DNA from: Falsiroseomonas frigidaquae
GTDB lineage: Bacteria > Pseudomonadota > Alphaproteobacteria > Acetobacterales > Acetobacteraceae
Assembly: GCF_012163145.1 (NCBI RefSeq)
Contig: NZ_JAAVTX010000004.1
Span: forward strand, 558,001 to 622,000
Reading direction: 5' to 3'
DNA: 64,000 nucleotides
Shown here one piece after another: positions 24,980 through 34,253 of this stretch. The translations under genes were made by a program, and so were the position numbers. The notes below the pieces were generated by a model. That model was not told where the DNA came from, searched no databases, and saw only the letters and a list, made by a program, of their open reading frames with translations. Position 1 is the stretch's first letter. Each line of letters begins with the position of its first letter.

Positions 24980-25798
24980 GTTTCTGGGCCTTCCGGGCAG
25001 CCAATTGGGCACCTGTTGGGCAAGGCCGCGGTCATCACCCGGTGGCCGGCTGTACCGCCTTCGCGACCTTCATGGCCATCCAGCCCGGCCGCAGGTTGCC
25101 GTCATCATGCGGCCGAAGGTGACCAAGGCCGCGCCTTGATCCTGTCCGTTTCGAGATCCGCGATCCGCGCATGCGGCGGAGATCACCTCCGGGGCCGGGG
25201 GATGCGACGCCGACGATCGGCATGATCATCACCATCATGGACGCAGTCAGCGGCTCCATCGCGTCTGGAGGCGTCCGTGGCGTCGGTCAAGGGCCTTCGC
25301 CAACCAAGCTCAACCAGCCCGAGAACTTGCGTAGACCCCGGACCAGAGACAGGGGCGGGGCCAAGGAAGCCAGCTCTCTCATCACAGGTGGATCCCAGGC
25401 AGGGGGAAAGGCCACTCGGTGTTCGTCTTGCAGACGCGACCAGGGTTGCTGCGCGATCCGCATGTGGTCCAGCTGCGGGACTTCCTGCTGGCGGGATGGT
25501 AGCATGGGCTGTCAGCCGCCATTCCGGCTTGCGGACCGAGACGGCGAAGCGCCTAGGTGCCATCAGGCGAGCGCTGCATCGAACCCGGCCGCGCGCCCGG
25601 ACCAGTCGTCGCGCCTCTTCTCCTTGAGGTTGGAATTGTCGGTCCGGTTCACGGCAGGGCCGCGTCGATCATCGGGGTGCCGCGCTGCGATGGCTCGGCG
25701 ACGAGGTCCACGCCATGGTGCGGCCGCAGACCGGGCCGTCGAACATCCGCCGGGCGTGCTGGTCGGTTCATGCAGCTGCCGCCCTCCCCGGACGCATC
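24980..25798. other. Gene-poor stretch between tRNA-Gly and the hisD-like gene
   Basis: About 820 bp with no supported coding region. ORFs here have irregular codon use and are probably spurious. The recognisable content is the IS3-type transposase C-terminus at 25293-25334 and the DNA after it, which shares 13 further bases with the other IS remnant. The operator of the downstream operon lies at its right end. Confidence 0.5.
25286..25347 (+). mobile_element. IS3-type element remnant (transposase C-terminus)
   Basis: Reading from 25293, the frame gives [13 protein letters not shown] and stops at TAG 25332-25334. It resembles AFAEQAQQAQGVA-stop of the remnant at 47.9 kb. The DNA from the last codon onward, GCGTAGACCCCGGACCAGA (25329-25347), is identical at both loci. 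Only the last residues of the transposase survive here, on the plus strand, while the other copy is on the minus strand. Confidence 0.55.
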
Positions 25799-25814
25799 TT
25801 GCATACGCATGCAG
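25799..25814. promoter_or_regulatory. LacI-type operator upstream of the hisD-like gene
   Basis: TTGCATACGCATGCAG is a near-palindrome 41 bp upstream of the ATG at 25855. A closely matching site, TTGCATGCGTATGCAA, lies upstream of the ABC binding protein (29031-29046). LacI-family operators are typically 14-18 bp palindromes with a central CG; both sites have this shape. The LacI gene between them is the likely binder (inference). Confidence 0.65.
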
Positions 25815-25854
25815 CTTACGGGCAATCTCATGCCGGATCGAAGGGGAGAACAAC

Positions 25855-27162
25855 ATGGCGACCTGGCTCAAGCGCTCGATCGGTGCCGCCGACAAGGAAG
25901 CCGCGCAGACCGAGGTGCGCGCCACGGTGGAGCGCCTGCTGGCGGATATCGCCGCGCGGGGTGACACGGCGGTGCGGGAGATGTCGGCCCGTTTCGACGG
26001 GCTGGAGCGCCCGGATTCCCGCCTGACCGATGCCGAGATACGCGCCTGCCTGGCGGAGCTGCCGGCTCGCGCGCTGGACGATATCCGCTTCGCCCAAGCC
26101 CAGGTCCGCAACTTCGCCGAGCACCAGCGCGCCGCGCTGCGCGACATCGAGGTGGAGACGCTGCCGGGCGTGGTCCTCGGTCACAAGAACATCCCGATGA
26201 ACTCGGTGGGCTGCTACGTTCCCGGCGGCAAGTATCCGCTGCTGGCTTCCGCCCATATGTCGGTGGTGACGGCGAAGGTGGCCGGCGTGCCGCGCATTGT
26301 CACCTGCGCCCCACCTTATCAGGGCCGCCCCGCCCCGGCCATCGTCGCGGCGCAGCACCTGGCCGGCGCCGATGAGATCCACTGCCTCGGCGGCGTGCAG
26401 GCAGTTGGCGCCATGGCGCTGGGCACCGAGACCATCGCGGCGGTGGACATGCTGGTCGGGCCCGGGAATGCCTATGTCGCGGAGGCCAAGCGGCAGTTGT
26501 TCGGCCGCGTCGGCATCGACCTGTTCGCCGGCCCAACCGAGACGCTGATCATCTGCGACGAGACGGTGGATGCCGAAATCTGTGCCACGGACCTGCTCGG
26601 CCAGGCCGAGCACGGCCCGACCAGCCCCGCCATCCTGCTCACCACCAGCGAGAAGCTGGCGCGCGCCACCATGGCGGAGGTCGAGCGCCTGCTGACCATC
26701 CTGCCAACGGCCGCCGTCGCCGGAAAGGCCTGGGCGGATTATGGCGAGGTCATCGTCTGCGAGGACCGTGCGGAAATGCTGCGCGAGGCCGACCGCATCG
26801 CATCCGAGCATGTGCAGGTCATGACGGCGGATGACGACTTCTTCCTGGCTAACATGACCAACTACGGCGCGCTATTCCTCGGCCCGCGCACCAATGTCAG
26901 CTATGGCGACAAGGTCATCGGCACCAACCACACACTGCCGACCATGGGCGCGGCGCGCTACACGGGTGGGCTCTGGGTCGGCAAGTTCCTGAAGACGGTG
27001 ACCTACCAGCGCGTCCTGACGGATGAGGCGAGCGCGATGATCGGCGCCTATTGTTCCCGGCTCTGCATGCTGGAGGGGTTTGTCGGACATGCCGAGCAGG
27101 CGAATATCCGCCTGCGCCGCTATGGTGGCAGCAATGTGCCCTATGGCCAGGCGGCCGAGTAG
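25855..27162 (+). CDS. Histidinol dehydrogenase paralogue, HpsN-like (sulfopropanediol 3-dehydrogenase type)
   Basis: 435 residues. Zn and catalytic positions of the HisD fold are conserved: GQAEHG (Gln, His), ASEHVQV (Glu-His pair), [15 protein letters not shown] (Asp) and GFVGHAEQA (His). The start was placed at ATG 25855, 8 nt after GGGGAG; a longer in-frame ORF runs through IS remnant DNA and is rejected. [21 protein letters not shown] and [15 protein letters not shown] are typical of the catabolic HisD branch that includes HpsN, which oxidises dihydroxypropanesulfonate with NAD+. With no histidine genes nearby, a polyol-type substrate is inferred. Confidence 0.78.
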   Translation: MATWLKRSIGAADKEAAQTEVRATVERLLADIAARGDTAVREMSARFDGLERPDSRLTDAEIRACLAELPARALDDIRFAQAQVRNFAEHQRAALRDIEVETLPGVVLGHKNIPMNSVGCYVPGGKYPLLASAHMSVVTAKVAGVPRIVTCAPPYQGRPAPAIVAAQHLAGADEIHCLGGVQAVGAMALGTETIAAVDMLVGPGNAYVAEAKRQLFGRVGIDLFAGPTETLIICDETVDAEICATDLLGQAEHGPTSPAILLTTSEKLARATMAEVERLLTILPTAAVAGKAWADYGEVIVCEDRAEMLREADRIASEHVQVMTADDDFFLANMTNYGALFLGPRTNVSYGDKVIGTNHTLPTMGAARYTGGLWVGKFLKTVTYQRVLTDEASAMIGAYCSRLCMLEGFVGHAEQANIRLRRYGGSNVPYGQAAE

Positions 27163-27163
27163 C

Positions 27164-27928
27164 ATGACCCTGCCTCGCACCCCCTCCTTCCGGCTGGACG
27201 GACGCCGTGCGCTGGTGACCGGCGCGGGCCGTGGAATCGGCCTGGCCGCGGCTGCGGCGCTGGCGCAGGCTGGCGCGCATGTCGTGCTAGCGGCGCGGTC
27301 TCGCGACGAGATCGAGGCGGCCGCGGCGGAGATCCAAGCCGAGGGCGGCAGTGCGGAGGCGCTGGTGCTCGACGTCGCGGATATCGAGCAGGCGGCCGCG
27401 CAGATCGCCGCGCTGCCGCCTTTCCACGCGCTGGTGAACAATGCCGGCACCAACCGCCCCGCCGCCTTCCAGGACGTGACGCCGGAGGATTTCGACGCGG
27501 TGATGGCGCTGAACCTCCGCGCTGCCTTCTTCGTCGCGCAGGCTGTGGCGCGCGGCATGATCGCGGCCGAGATTCCGGGCACAATTCTGCATATCTCGTC
27601 GCAGATGGGCCATGTCGGCGGCGCCCGGCGCAGCGTCTACTGCGCCTCCAAATGGGCGATCGAGGGCGTGGCGCGGGCCATGGCCATCGACCTGGCGCCG
27701 CACGGCATTCGCGTGAACACGCTATGCCCGACCTTCATCGAGACGCCGATGACGCGGCCCTTCCTGCAGGATGAGACATTCCGGACGCAGGTGATGCAGA
27801 AGATCAAGCTCGGCCGGCTTGGCCAGGTGGAGGATCTGATGGGCGCCATCCTGTTCCTGTGTTCCGACGCGGCGTCGCTGATGACTGGCTCCTCCCTGCT
27901 CGTGGATGGTGGCTGGACGGCGGGATGA
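27164..27928 (+). CDS. SDR family NAD(P)-dependent oxidoreductase
   Basis: 254 residues starting one nucleotide after the HisD-like stop. Classical SDR motifs are visible: TGAGRGIG (cofactor), NNAG, the catalytic Ser in ISSQMGHVG, YCASK (Tyr-x-x-x-Lys) and the C-terminal SSLLVDGGW. It would oxidise or reduce an alcohol or ketone in the same pathway as the HpsN-like enzyme; in dihydroxypropanesulfonate degraders HpsO and HpsP are also SDR enzymes. The substrate is unproven. The stop overlaps the LacI start by 4 bp. Confidence 0.85.
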   Translation: MTLPRTPSFRLDGRRALVTGAGRGIGLAAAAALAQAGAHVVLAARSRDEIEAAAAEIQAEGGSAEALVLDVADIEQAAAQIAALPPFHALVNNAGTNRPAAFQDVTPEDFDAVMALNLRAAFFVAQAVARGMIAAEIPGTILHISSQMGHVGGARRSVYCASKWAIEGVARAMAIDLAPHGIRVNTLCPTFIETPMTRPFLQDETFRTQVMQKIKLGRLGQVEDLMGAILFLCSDAASLMTGSSLLVDGGWTAG

Positions 27929-28998
27929 GCCCGAAGCGGCACGCCACGGCGACCGATGTCGCGCGTCTCGCCGGGGTTTCGCAATCCGCCGTCAGCCGCG
28001 CCTTCACGCCCGGCGCCTCCATTGCCGAGGAGACGCGGCTGCGCGTGGCGGAAGCGGCGCGCCAACTCGGCTATCGCCCCAATGCCATTGCGCGGTCGCT
28101 GACCACGCGGCGTAGCCGCATCATCGGTGTTGCCGCCAGTTATCTGCAGAATCACTTCTACCCGGATGTGCTGGAGGCGCTGTCGCGCGGCCTGCAGGCG
28201 CGCGGCTACCAGATGCTGCTCTTCATGCCCGATGCCGGCCGCCACGCCGACCCGCAACTGCAGGAGGTGCTGGCCTGGCGCGTCGATGCGTTGATCCTGG
28301 CCTCCACCACCCTGTCCTCCGAGCTCGCGGACCAGTGCCAGGCGGCCGGTATTCCGGTGCTGCTGTTCAACCGCACCAGCCGCGCGCCAAGCGTTTCCTC
28401 CGTGACAGGTGAGAACCTGCGCGGTGGCCGTCTGATCGCGGAGTTCCTGGTGACCGGCGGCCATCGCCGCCTTGGTTTCCTGGCAGGCATCGAGAACTCC
28501 TCCACCAGCCGCGACCGCGAGCGCGGCTTCTGCGGCTGGCTTGAGGAGCATGGGCATCGGCCGCCACTGCGCGAGGTCGGGCTGTACCGCTTCGACGAGG
28601 CCTCCGCCGCCGCTCGCCGGCTGCTGGCGCGGCCGGACCGGCCGGATGCGATCTTCTGCGGCAACGACCACATGGCGACCGCGGTGGCGGAGGTGGCGCG
28701 ACACGAATTCGGCCTGCGGATTCCGCGCGACCTGTCGCTGGTCGGCTTCGACGATACCGGCCCGGCGCGCTGGCCCAGCTTCTCCCTCACCTCCTTCTCC
28801 CAGCCGGTGCAGCCGATGGTCGATGCAACCGTCGCGCTGGTCTGCGAGATGATCGAGAACCCCGCGGCGCCGACGCGGCATGAGGTGGTGCGGGGAGAGT
28901 TGGTGGTGCGCGGATCCGCTCGGATGCCGACCGAAGGCTGTGTCAGCCTGGCGGAGCAGCTCGTCTGGCGCCCTGCGGTAGTCGACGCCGCCGGTTGA
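27925..28998 (+). CDS. LacI family transcriptional regulator
   Basis: 357 residues. The N-terminal helix-turn-helix and hinge read ATATDVARLAGVSQSAVSRA and LGYRPNAIARSLTT, followed by a periplasmic-binding-protein-like effector domain (GVAASYLQNHFYPDVL, AIFCGNDHMATAVAE, SLVGFDDTGPARWPSFS). It is cotranscribed with the HisD-like and SDR genes (ATGA overlap) and followed by the operator at 29031. It probably represses both operators in the absence of a substrate-derived ligand (inference from position). Confidence 0.9.
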   Translation: MSPKRHATATDVARLAGVSQSAVSRAFTPGASIAEETRLRVAEAARQLGYRPNAIARSLTTRRSRIIGVAASYLQNHFYPDVLEALSRGLQARGYQMLLFMPDAGRHADPQLQEVLAWRVDALILASTTLSSELADQCQAAGIPVLLFNRTSRAPSVSSVTGENLRGGRLIAEFLVTGGHRRLGFLAGIENSSTSRDRERGFCGWLEEHGHRPPLREVGLYRFDEASAAARRLLARPDRPDAIFCGNDHMATAVAEVARHEFGLRIPRDLSLVGFDDTGPARWPSFSLTSFSQPVQPMVDATVALVCEMIENPAAPTRHEVVRGELVVRGSARMPTEGCVSLAEQLVWRPAVVDAAG

Positions 28999-29030
28999 GG
29001 CTTGCCAGCCGGGGAAACACGCGGCTAGGG

Positions 29031-29046
29031 TTGCATGCGTATGCAA
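29031..29046. promoter_or_regulatory. LacI-type operator upstream of the ABC importer operon
   Basis: TTGCATGCGTATGCAA is palindromic except for one pair. It lies 33 bp after the LacI stop and 78 bp before the ATG of the binding-protein gene. It differs from the upstream site TTGCATACGCATGCAG at three positions, two being swapped between the two half-sites. Confidence 0.68.
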
Positions 29047-29123
29047 GCTGGCGCGGCCGAAGGTCCTGCCAGGCAAGAAAACGGCGCGGCGATCAGCCGA
29101 CGCCAAGGGAGGAGGGACCGACC

Positions 29124-30440
29124 ATGGCGATCCGCCGTCGTGAACTTTTGGCCGCAGCCGCAGGAGGCGCCGCCTTCGCGGCCGCCGCGCCGGCCCGCGC
29201 CTCCGTCACCGCGACACCCGGCCTGCGTCCGGGAAAGCCCTTCGCCGGGCAGGAATTGAAGGTGCTCTGCGTGGTATCCTCGCAGTTCCGTGCGCATGAG
29301 GCGCGGCTCGCCGCTTTCACCGAACAGACCGGCATCACCGCAAAATACACCTTCGTTCCCTTCGCCAGCATGCGTGAGGCGCTGACGGCCGAGATGGTCG
29401 GCGGCGGCGGCGACTACGACCTCGCCATCGCGATGGACCAGTGGGTCGCCTCGCTGAACAACCTGTTCGACCCGATCGATGACATCGTACGCGCCAAGTC
29501 CATTCCGCTGGATCGCTGGCCGGAGGCGCATCTGCGCCAGGGCCGCGTCAACGGCAAGCTGCTCGGCCTGCCAAGCCGCGGCCATGTGCAGCTGTTGTTC
29601 TACCGGCGCGACCTGTTCGAGAAGCATAACCTGACCGTGCCGGCGACCTGGTCCGCACTGGTCGAGACCGCCAAGGCGGTACAGGAGAAGGAGAGTGGCA
29701 TCGCCGGGGTCTCCGTGCCCTACGGCCGCGGCAACGGCCAGAACCTGATGGTCTGGTACAACTTCCTCTGGGGCCGTGGCGCCAGCCTGTTCGATGACCG
29801 CGGCCAGCCCGCCTTCAACAGCGCGGCCGGCCTGCAATCAGTGCAGGATTATGTGGATCTGCTGCGCGTCCATCGCGTGGTGCCGTCCGGCGCGCTGTCC
29901 TTCACGGAACAGGATGCCGTGAACAGCATGGGCCAGGGCAATGCGGCGATGCTGCCGGTCTGGTGGTGGGTGCGCTCCACGCTGCTCAATCCGCAATCCA
30001 GCCGGCTCACTGAAAGCCAGATCGGCTTCGCTCCGATGCCGTCCTATGAGGGCCGGCCGCGCACCACCTTCACCAATACCTGGGTATGGGGCATCCCGCG
30101 CCGCTCGCGCCGCAAGGAAGCCGCCGCGGAACTGCTGGCCTGGATCGCCAATCCGGCGCTGGAGCGCGAGATCCTGCTCGACCCGCGCGAGAACGACGTG
30201 GTGGCCGTGATGCAGCCGAACCTGCTGGATGAGGCGGTGAACGCCCGCTTCGGCGGCATGCACCGCTTCGCCGCGGAGGGTCTGGCCCGCACCGAGAGCA
30301 TCACCTACGGCCCCGAATGGCCGCAGATCAGCGAGGCACTGGAGACGGCGATGAGCGAGGCGGCAACGGGCACCCGCAGCGTGCCAGATGCCTTCAACGG
30401 CGCCGCCGCCCAGGTGCGCCGCATCATCCGCCGCGGCTGA
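29124..30440 (+). CDS. Extracellular solute-binding protein, family 1 (sugar-type ABC importer)
   Basis: 438 residues from ATG 29124, preceded by GGGAGGAGGG. A Tat-like or Sec signal (MAIRRRELLAAAAGGAAFA) ends near ARAS. The mature protein shows the SBP_bac_1 pattern: LKVLCVVSSQFRAHEARLAAF, YDLAIAMDQWV, GLPSRGHVQLLFYRRDLFEK and VWGIPRRSRRKEAAAELLAW. It would bind a carbohydrate-like or polyol ligand in the periplasm. First gene of the importer operon behind the second LacI-type operator. Confidence 0.88.
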   Translation: MAIRRRELLAAAAGGAAFAAAAPARASVTATPGLRPGKPFAGQELKVLCVVSSQFRAHEARLAAFTEQTGITAKYTFVPFASMREALTAEMVGGGGDYDLAIAMDQWVASLNNLFDPIDDIVRAKSIPLDRWPEAHLRQGRVNGKLLGLPSRGHVQLLFYRRDLFEKHNLTVPATWSALVETAKAVQEKESGIAGVSVPYGRGNGQNLMVWYNFLWGRGASLFDDRGQPAFNSAAGLQSVQDYVDLLRVHRVVPSGALSFTEQDAVNSMGQGNAAMLPVWWWVRSTLLNPQSSRLTESQIGFAPMPSYEGRPRTTFTNTWVWGIPRRSRRKEAAAELLAWIANPALEREILLDPRENDVVAVMQPNLLDEAVNARFGGMHRFAAEGLARTESITYGPEWPQISEALETAMSEAATGTRSVPDAFNGAAAQVRRIIRRG

Positions 30441-30446
30441 TCGGCG

Positions 30447-31328
30447 ATGCAGGACCGCCGGCTCAAATATGTGTTGATCCTGCCGGCGGCCCTGCTCGTG
30501 TTGGGTACGACGATCTGGCCGCTCGCCGTCTCGCTGGTCACCAGCTTCCGGGACTGGCGGCTGACGCGGTCGCTGACGCCCGGGCCGTTCATCGGGCCCG
30601 AGCACTACGTGACGGCGCTGACCGACGACCCGGACTTCGCCAATGCCCTGCAGGTGACGGCGAGCTTCGTCGCCATCGATGTGGCTCTTACTGTGGTCTG
30701 CGCGCTCGGCCTGGCGCTGCTGCTGCGTCGCGCCGGCGTGCTCCACAGCATGACACGCGCGGTGCTGATCCTGCCCTTTGCCGTCTCCCCTGCCCTCGTC
30801 GGCATCTCCTTCCGCTTCATGTTCAACGCGGAGATGGGCGTCTTCACCTGGCTGGCGGGCACGCTGGTGCCGTGGCTGCAAGGCTACGTCTGGCTCGGCG
30901 ACCCGGTAGCTGCCCTGCTGGTGCTGGTCTTCTCCGATGCCTGGCGCTGGATCCCGTACATGACGCTGGTGGTGCTCGGTGGACTCTCGGCCTTGCCGAA
31001 GGAGCCGGAGGAAGCCGCGCGCATCGACGGCGCCAGCGAATGGCAGGTGCTGCGCGACGTGACGCTGCCGGCGCTGATGCCGGTACTGGCCGTGGTCGCC
31101 ATCCTGAAGACCGTCTTCGCGCTGAAGATGTTCGACCAGGTGGTGACCCTGACGGGCGGCGGCCCGGGCCAGTCCACAGTCACCCTCGCCTACCTGGTCT
31201 ATTCCATCGCCTTCCGCTGGTACGACATGGGCTATGCCTCGGCGGTGGCCTGGATCCTCACCGCGATGCTGGTGTTCCTGGCGGTCTGGTACATGAAGCT
31301 GATCCTGCGCAAGCCAGGTGGAGCATGA
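30447..31328 (+). CDS. Sugar-type ABC transporter permease (MalF/UgpA-like)
   Basis: 293 residues, six helices. The start at ATG 30447 lies 6 nt after the binding-protein stop. The first segment LKYVLILPAALLVLGTTIWP and the EAA coupling loop EEAARIDGASEWQVLRDVTL mark a MalF/UgpA-type subunit. GGGPGQSTVTLAYLVY is also typical. The stop overlaps the next permease by 4 bp. Confidence 0.9.
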   Translation: MQDRRLKYVLILPAALLVLGTTIWPLAVSLVTSFRDWRLTRSLTPGPFIGPEHYVTALTDDPDFANALQVTASFVAIDVALTVVCALGLALLLRRAGVLHSMTRAVLILPFAVSPALVGISFRFMFNAEMGVFTWLAGTLVPWLQGYVWLGDPVAALLVLVFSDAWRWIPYMTLVVLGGLSALPKEPEEAARIDGASEWQVLRDVTLPALMPVLAVVAILKTVFALKMFDQVVTLTGGGPGQSTVTLAYLVYSIAFRWYDMGYASAVAWILTAMLVFLAVWYMKLILRKPGGA

Positions 31329-32170
31329 GCGGGACACGTGCGGCAGCGGCGCGCAGGCGCAAGCTGGTACTGAAGGCGCTGGAATCCGCCATCCTGCTGC
31401 TGGCGCTGTTCCTCATCCTGTTCCCGATCGTCTGGATGGCGCTGACCGCCTTCAAGCGGCCGGTCGACCTGTTCGACCTCACCGTCCTGTTCACGCCGAC
31501 GCTCGACAATTTCCGCACGATCTTCGCCGCGCCCTGGAACATCGGCGCGGCGGTGTGGAACAGCACCGTCGTTGCCGGACTGACGGTGCTGATCTCCATC
31601 CCCTGCTCCACCATGGCGGCCTATGCCTTCAGCCGCTTCGAGATGCGCTTCAAGGGCGCGCTGTTCTTCACCATCCTCGCAACCCAGTTCATCCCGGCCG
31701 TGGTGGTGGTGCTGCCGTTCTATCTGTTGTTCCGCGATCTGGGACTGCTCGACACCCATCTGGCGCTGGTCATCGTCAACCTCGCCATCGTCACGCCTTT
31801 CGCGGTCTGGATGCTGAAGGGCTTTCTGGATGCGGTGCCGACCGAATCCGAGGAAGCGGCGCTGGTCGATGGCGCGACGCGGATGCGCGTGATCCTCGAT
31901 ATCGTCGTGCCAATGGTCTGGCCGGGCGTGCTGGTGACGGCCGTGTTCTGCTTCATCCTGACCTGGAACGAGTTCCTGTTCGCGCTGATCCTGACGCGCG
32001 ACGACGCGGTGACGCTGCCCGTCGGCATCACCCGCTTCCGCACAGAGCGGGGCGACCTGTGGGAGCTGATCGCCGCGGCCGGCATCCTGATCTCCATTCC
32101 AATGTTTCTTCTGTCCTCCGTCATCCAGCGCCATTTCGTGCGCGGCATGACCGGCGGCGCGGTGAAGTGA
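31325..32170 (+). CDS. Sugar-type ABC transporter permease (MalG/UgpE-like)
   Basis: 281 residues from ATG 31325 in an ATGA overlap; the long in-frame extension upstream lies within the preceding permease and is rejected. The N-terminal helix is ILLLALFLILFPIVWMALTA, followed by KRPVDLFD. The coupling segment is SEEAALVDGATRMRVILDIV, and TWNEFLFALILTRDD is the standard MalG-type C-terminal region. It pairs with the preceding permease as the membrane channel. Confidence 0.9.
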   Translation: MSGTRAAAARRRKLVLKALESAILLLALFLILFPIVWMALTAFKRPVDLFDLTVLFTPTLDNFRTIFAAPWNIGAAVWNSTVVAGLTVLISIPCSTMAAYAFSRFEMRFKGALFFTILATQFIPAVVVVLPFYLLFRDLGLLDTHLALVIVNLAIVTPFAVWMLKGFLDAVPTESEEAALVDGATRMRVILDIVVPMVWPGVLVTAVFCFILTWNEFLFALILTRDDAVTLPVGITRFRTERGDLWELIAAAGILISIPMFLLSSVIQRHFVRGMTGGAVK

Positions 32171-32176
32171 GGGACC

Positions 32177-33238
32177 ATGGCTGAAGTCAGCCTGCGCAAC
32201 GTCACCAAGGCCTGGGGCAGCTTCACCGCCGTGCGCGATCAGTCGCTGGAGATCCGCGACGGCGAGTTCATGGTGCTGCTCGGCCCATCCGGCTGCGGCA
32301 AGACCACGACGATGCGCATGATCGCCGGGCTGGAGGAACCGAGCGCCGGCGACATCCTGATCGGCGGCCAGCGGGTGAACGACCTGCCGCCGCGCGACCG
32401 CGACATCGCCATGGTGTTCCAGTCCTACGGCCTCTATCCGCACATGACGGTGGAGGACAACATCGGCTACCCGCTGAAGCTGCGCGGCATCAAGGGTGCC
32501 GAGCGCAAGGCGCAGGTGCGCGCCGCGGCGGCGAAGGTGGAGCTGGAAGCACTGCTGCATCGCAGGCCGAAGGAGCTGTCCGGCGGCCAGCGGCAGCGCG
32601 TGGCGCTGGCCCGCGCCATCGTGCGGCGGCCAACCGTGTTCCTGATGGACGAGCCGCTGTCCAATCTCGATGCCAAGCTGCGCGTCTCGACGCGGGCCGA
32701 GATCAAGCATCTGCAACACGAGCTTGGCGTCACCACGGTCTATGTCACCCATGACCAGATCGAGGCGATGACGCTGGCGCACCGTGTCGCGGTCATGCAG
32801 GGCGGCGAGATCCGCCAGCTCGATACGCCGGAGGTGATCTATGATCGCCCCGCCGATCTCTTCGTCGCGGGCTTTATCGGATCCCCGCCGATGAACCTGG
32901 TGACAGGCGACCACGCTGATGGCCGCTTTACCGCACCCGGCGGCTTCCAGGCCGCCACCGGCGTCGCCCGCCACAGGGGCAAGGCTGTGCTGGGTGTACG
33001 GCCGGAGGATGTCACCGTGGCGCCCGCCGGCAGCGGCGACCTCGATGCCAGCATCTATGCGGTGGAACTCACCGGCGATGCGGTACTGGTCACCGTGCAG
33101 GCCGGCGAATCGCGGATCATCGCCAAGGCGGATCGGGCCTGGCGGGCCGAGATCGGCAGCACGGTGGCCCTGCGCCTCGACGCCTCCCGCCTGCATCTTT
33201 TCGACGCCGCTTCCACCAAGCGCCTGCAACCGGAATGA
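32177..33238 (+). CDS. Sugar-type ABC transporter ATP-binding protein (MalK/UgpC-like)
   Basis: 353 residues. Walker A GPSGCGKTT, Q-loop VFQSYGLYPHMTV, signature [10 protein letters not shown], Walker B FLMDEPLSNLD and the H-loop YVTHDQIEAM are present. A C-terminal TOBE-type regulatory domain follows after about residue 240 (GVRPEDVTVAPAGSGD). It completes a binding protein, two permeases and one ATPase. The stop overlaps the bicupin gene by 4 bp, tying the importer to the metabolic genes. Confidence 0.92.
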   Translation: MAEVSLRNVTKAWGSFTAVRDQSLEIRDGEFMVLLGPSGCGKTTTMRMIAGLEEPSAGDILIGGQRVNDLPPRDRDIAMVFQSYGLYPHMTVEDNIGYPLKLRGIKGAERKAQVRAAAAKVELEALLHRRPKELSGGQRQRVALARAIVRRPTVFLMDEPLSNLDAKLRVSTRAEIKHLQHELGVTTVYVTHDQIEAMTLAHRVAVMQGGEIRQLDTPEVIYDRPADLFVAGFIGSPPMNLVTGDHADGRFTAPGGFQAATGVARHRGKAVLGVRPEDVTVAPAGSGDLDASIYAVELTGDAVLVTVQAGESRIIAKADRAWRAEIGSTVALRLDASRLHLFDAASTKRLQPE

Positions 33239-34242
33239 CCGCCATGCTGACCGATCGCCTGATCCGCTATGCGGACCTCATCCCCTGCCGCAACGCCTTC
33301 GTCGACAGCCGCACGCCCGGCTCCGACGCCAAGGAGAATTTCACCCTCATCGGGCCCGGCGTCAGCGAAAATCCGAACCAGCATGTGCATATCCCGGAGG
33401 CGCATGGCTTCAACATCGGTGGCGCGCGGCAGCCGCCGGGCTGCCTGAACAGCCAGCACAGCCACGAGACGGCGGAGGTCTTCATCGTCCACAAGGGACG
33501 CTGGCGCATGATCTTCGGCGTGAATGCCGATGAGGGTGACGTGGTGATGGAGGAAGGCGATACCATCTCCATCCCCACCCACATGTATCGCGGCTTCGAG
33601 AATATCGGCACGGAGACCGGCTTCCTGTTTGCCGTGCTGGGCCGCGACAATCCGGGCAAGGTCACCTGGGCGCCGCGCGTCTTCGAGTTGGCGCAGCAAT
33701 ACGGCCTCGTGCTGCTGGAGGGCGGCCGCCTGGTGGACACCACGGTCGGCGAGAGCGTGCCGGCCAATGCCGTGCTGCAGCAGCCGCCCGGGCCGGAGCA
33801 GATCGCGGCGCTGGCCACCCCGCCGGCGGATCGCCTGCAGGGCTGCGTCATCAAGGCCGGCGACCTCCGCGCCAATCCGCACTCGCCGCTGGCACGGGAA
33901 GGTGTGGAGGAACTGCCCATCATCGGCCCCGCCAGCACCGGCGACGGTTTCGAGCCTGGCCCGCTCATCGGCTGGTGGCCGCACGGCTTCAACCTGCGCG
34001 CGCTGCGCCTGGAATCCGGCGCCAGCGTGCCGAGCCATGTGCGGGATGAGGAGGAGGTGATCTTCGTGCATCGCGGCGTGCTGCAGATCACGACGCCGGA
34101 GGGCGAGGTCATCCTGGGACCGGGCGATACCTTCACCACGCCAAAGGGTCTGGCACGCAGCTTCCGCGCCAGTTCCTCCAACGGTGTGGCCGCCTATGTC
34201 GTGCGCGGCGGCGATGCCCCCGCCGCACCGCGCTTCCTCTGA
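33235..34242 (+). CDS. Two-domain cupin protein
   Basis: 335 residues with two cupin barrels. The first (residues about 70-130) has CLNSQHSHETAEVFIVHKG, with His, His and Glu metal ligands, and GDTISIPTHMYRGF. The second (about 255-320) has GASVPSHVRDEEEVIFVHRG and GDTFTTPKGLARSF. The layout resembles gentisate dioxygenase-like or isomerase-like bicupins, but no exact family was recognised. It could be a dioxygenase, lyase or isomerase acting on the imported compound. ATG 33235 overlaps the ATPase stop; ATG 33244 is an alternative start. Confidence 0.75.
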   Translation: MTAMLTDRLIRYADLIPCRNAFVDSRTPGSDAKENFTLIGPGVSENPNQHVHIPEAHGFNIGGARQPPGCLNSQHSHETAEVFIVHKGRWRMIFGVNADEGDVVMEEGDTISIPTHMYRGFENIGTETGFLFAVLGRDNPGKVTWAPRVFELAQQYGLVLLEGGRLVDTTVGESVPANAVLQQPPGPEQIAALATPPADRLQGCVIKAGDLRANPHSPLAREGVEELPIIGPASTGDGFEPGPLIGWWPHGFNLRALRLESGASVPSHVRDEEEVIFVHRGVLQITTPEGEVILGPGDTFTTPKGLARSFRASSSNGVAAYVVRGGDAPAAPRFL

Positions 34243-34253
34243 GGCATCGCAGC

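Noticed and set aside
25171-25854. In-frame upstream extension of the HisD-like gene by 228 codons
   Set aside because: The extension runs through the IS remnant and the operator; a good ribosome-binding site precedes ATG 25855, where family similarity begins.
24848-25854. Possible integrative element att site at the 3' end of tRNA-Gly
   Set aside because: No repeat of the tRNA 3' end was found by eye in the window and no integrase gene is present; only IS remnants are supported.
31232-33229. 665-codon minus-strand frame opposite the sugar-type ABC genes
   Set aside because: His/Gln/Arg-rich shadow; the plus strand carries complete permease and ATPase motifs with coupled starts.
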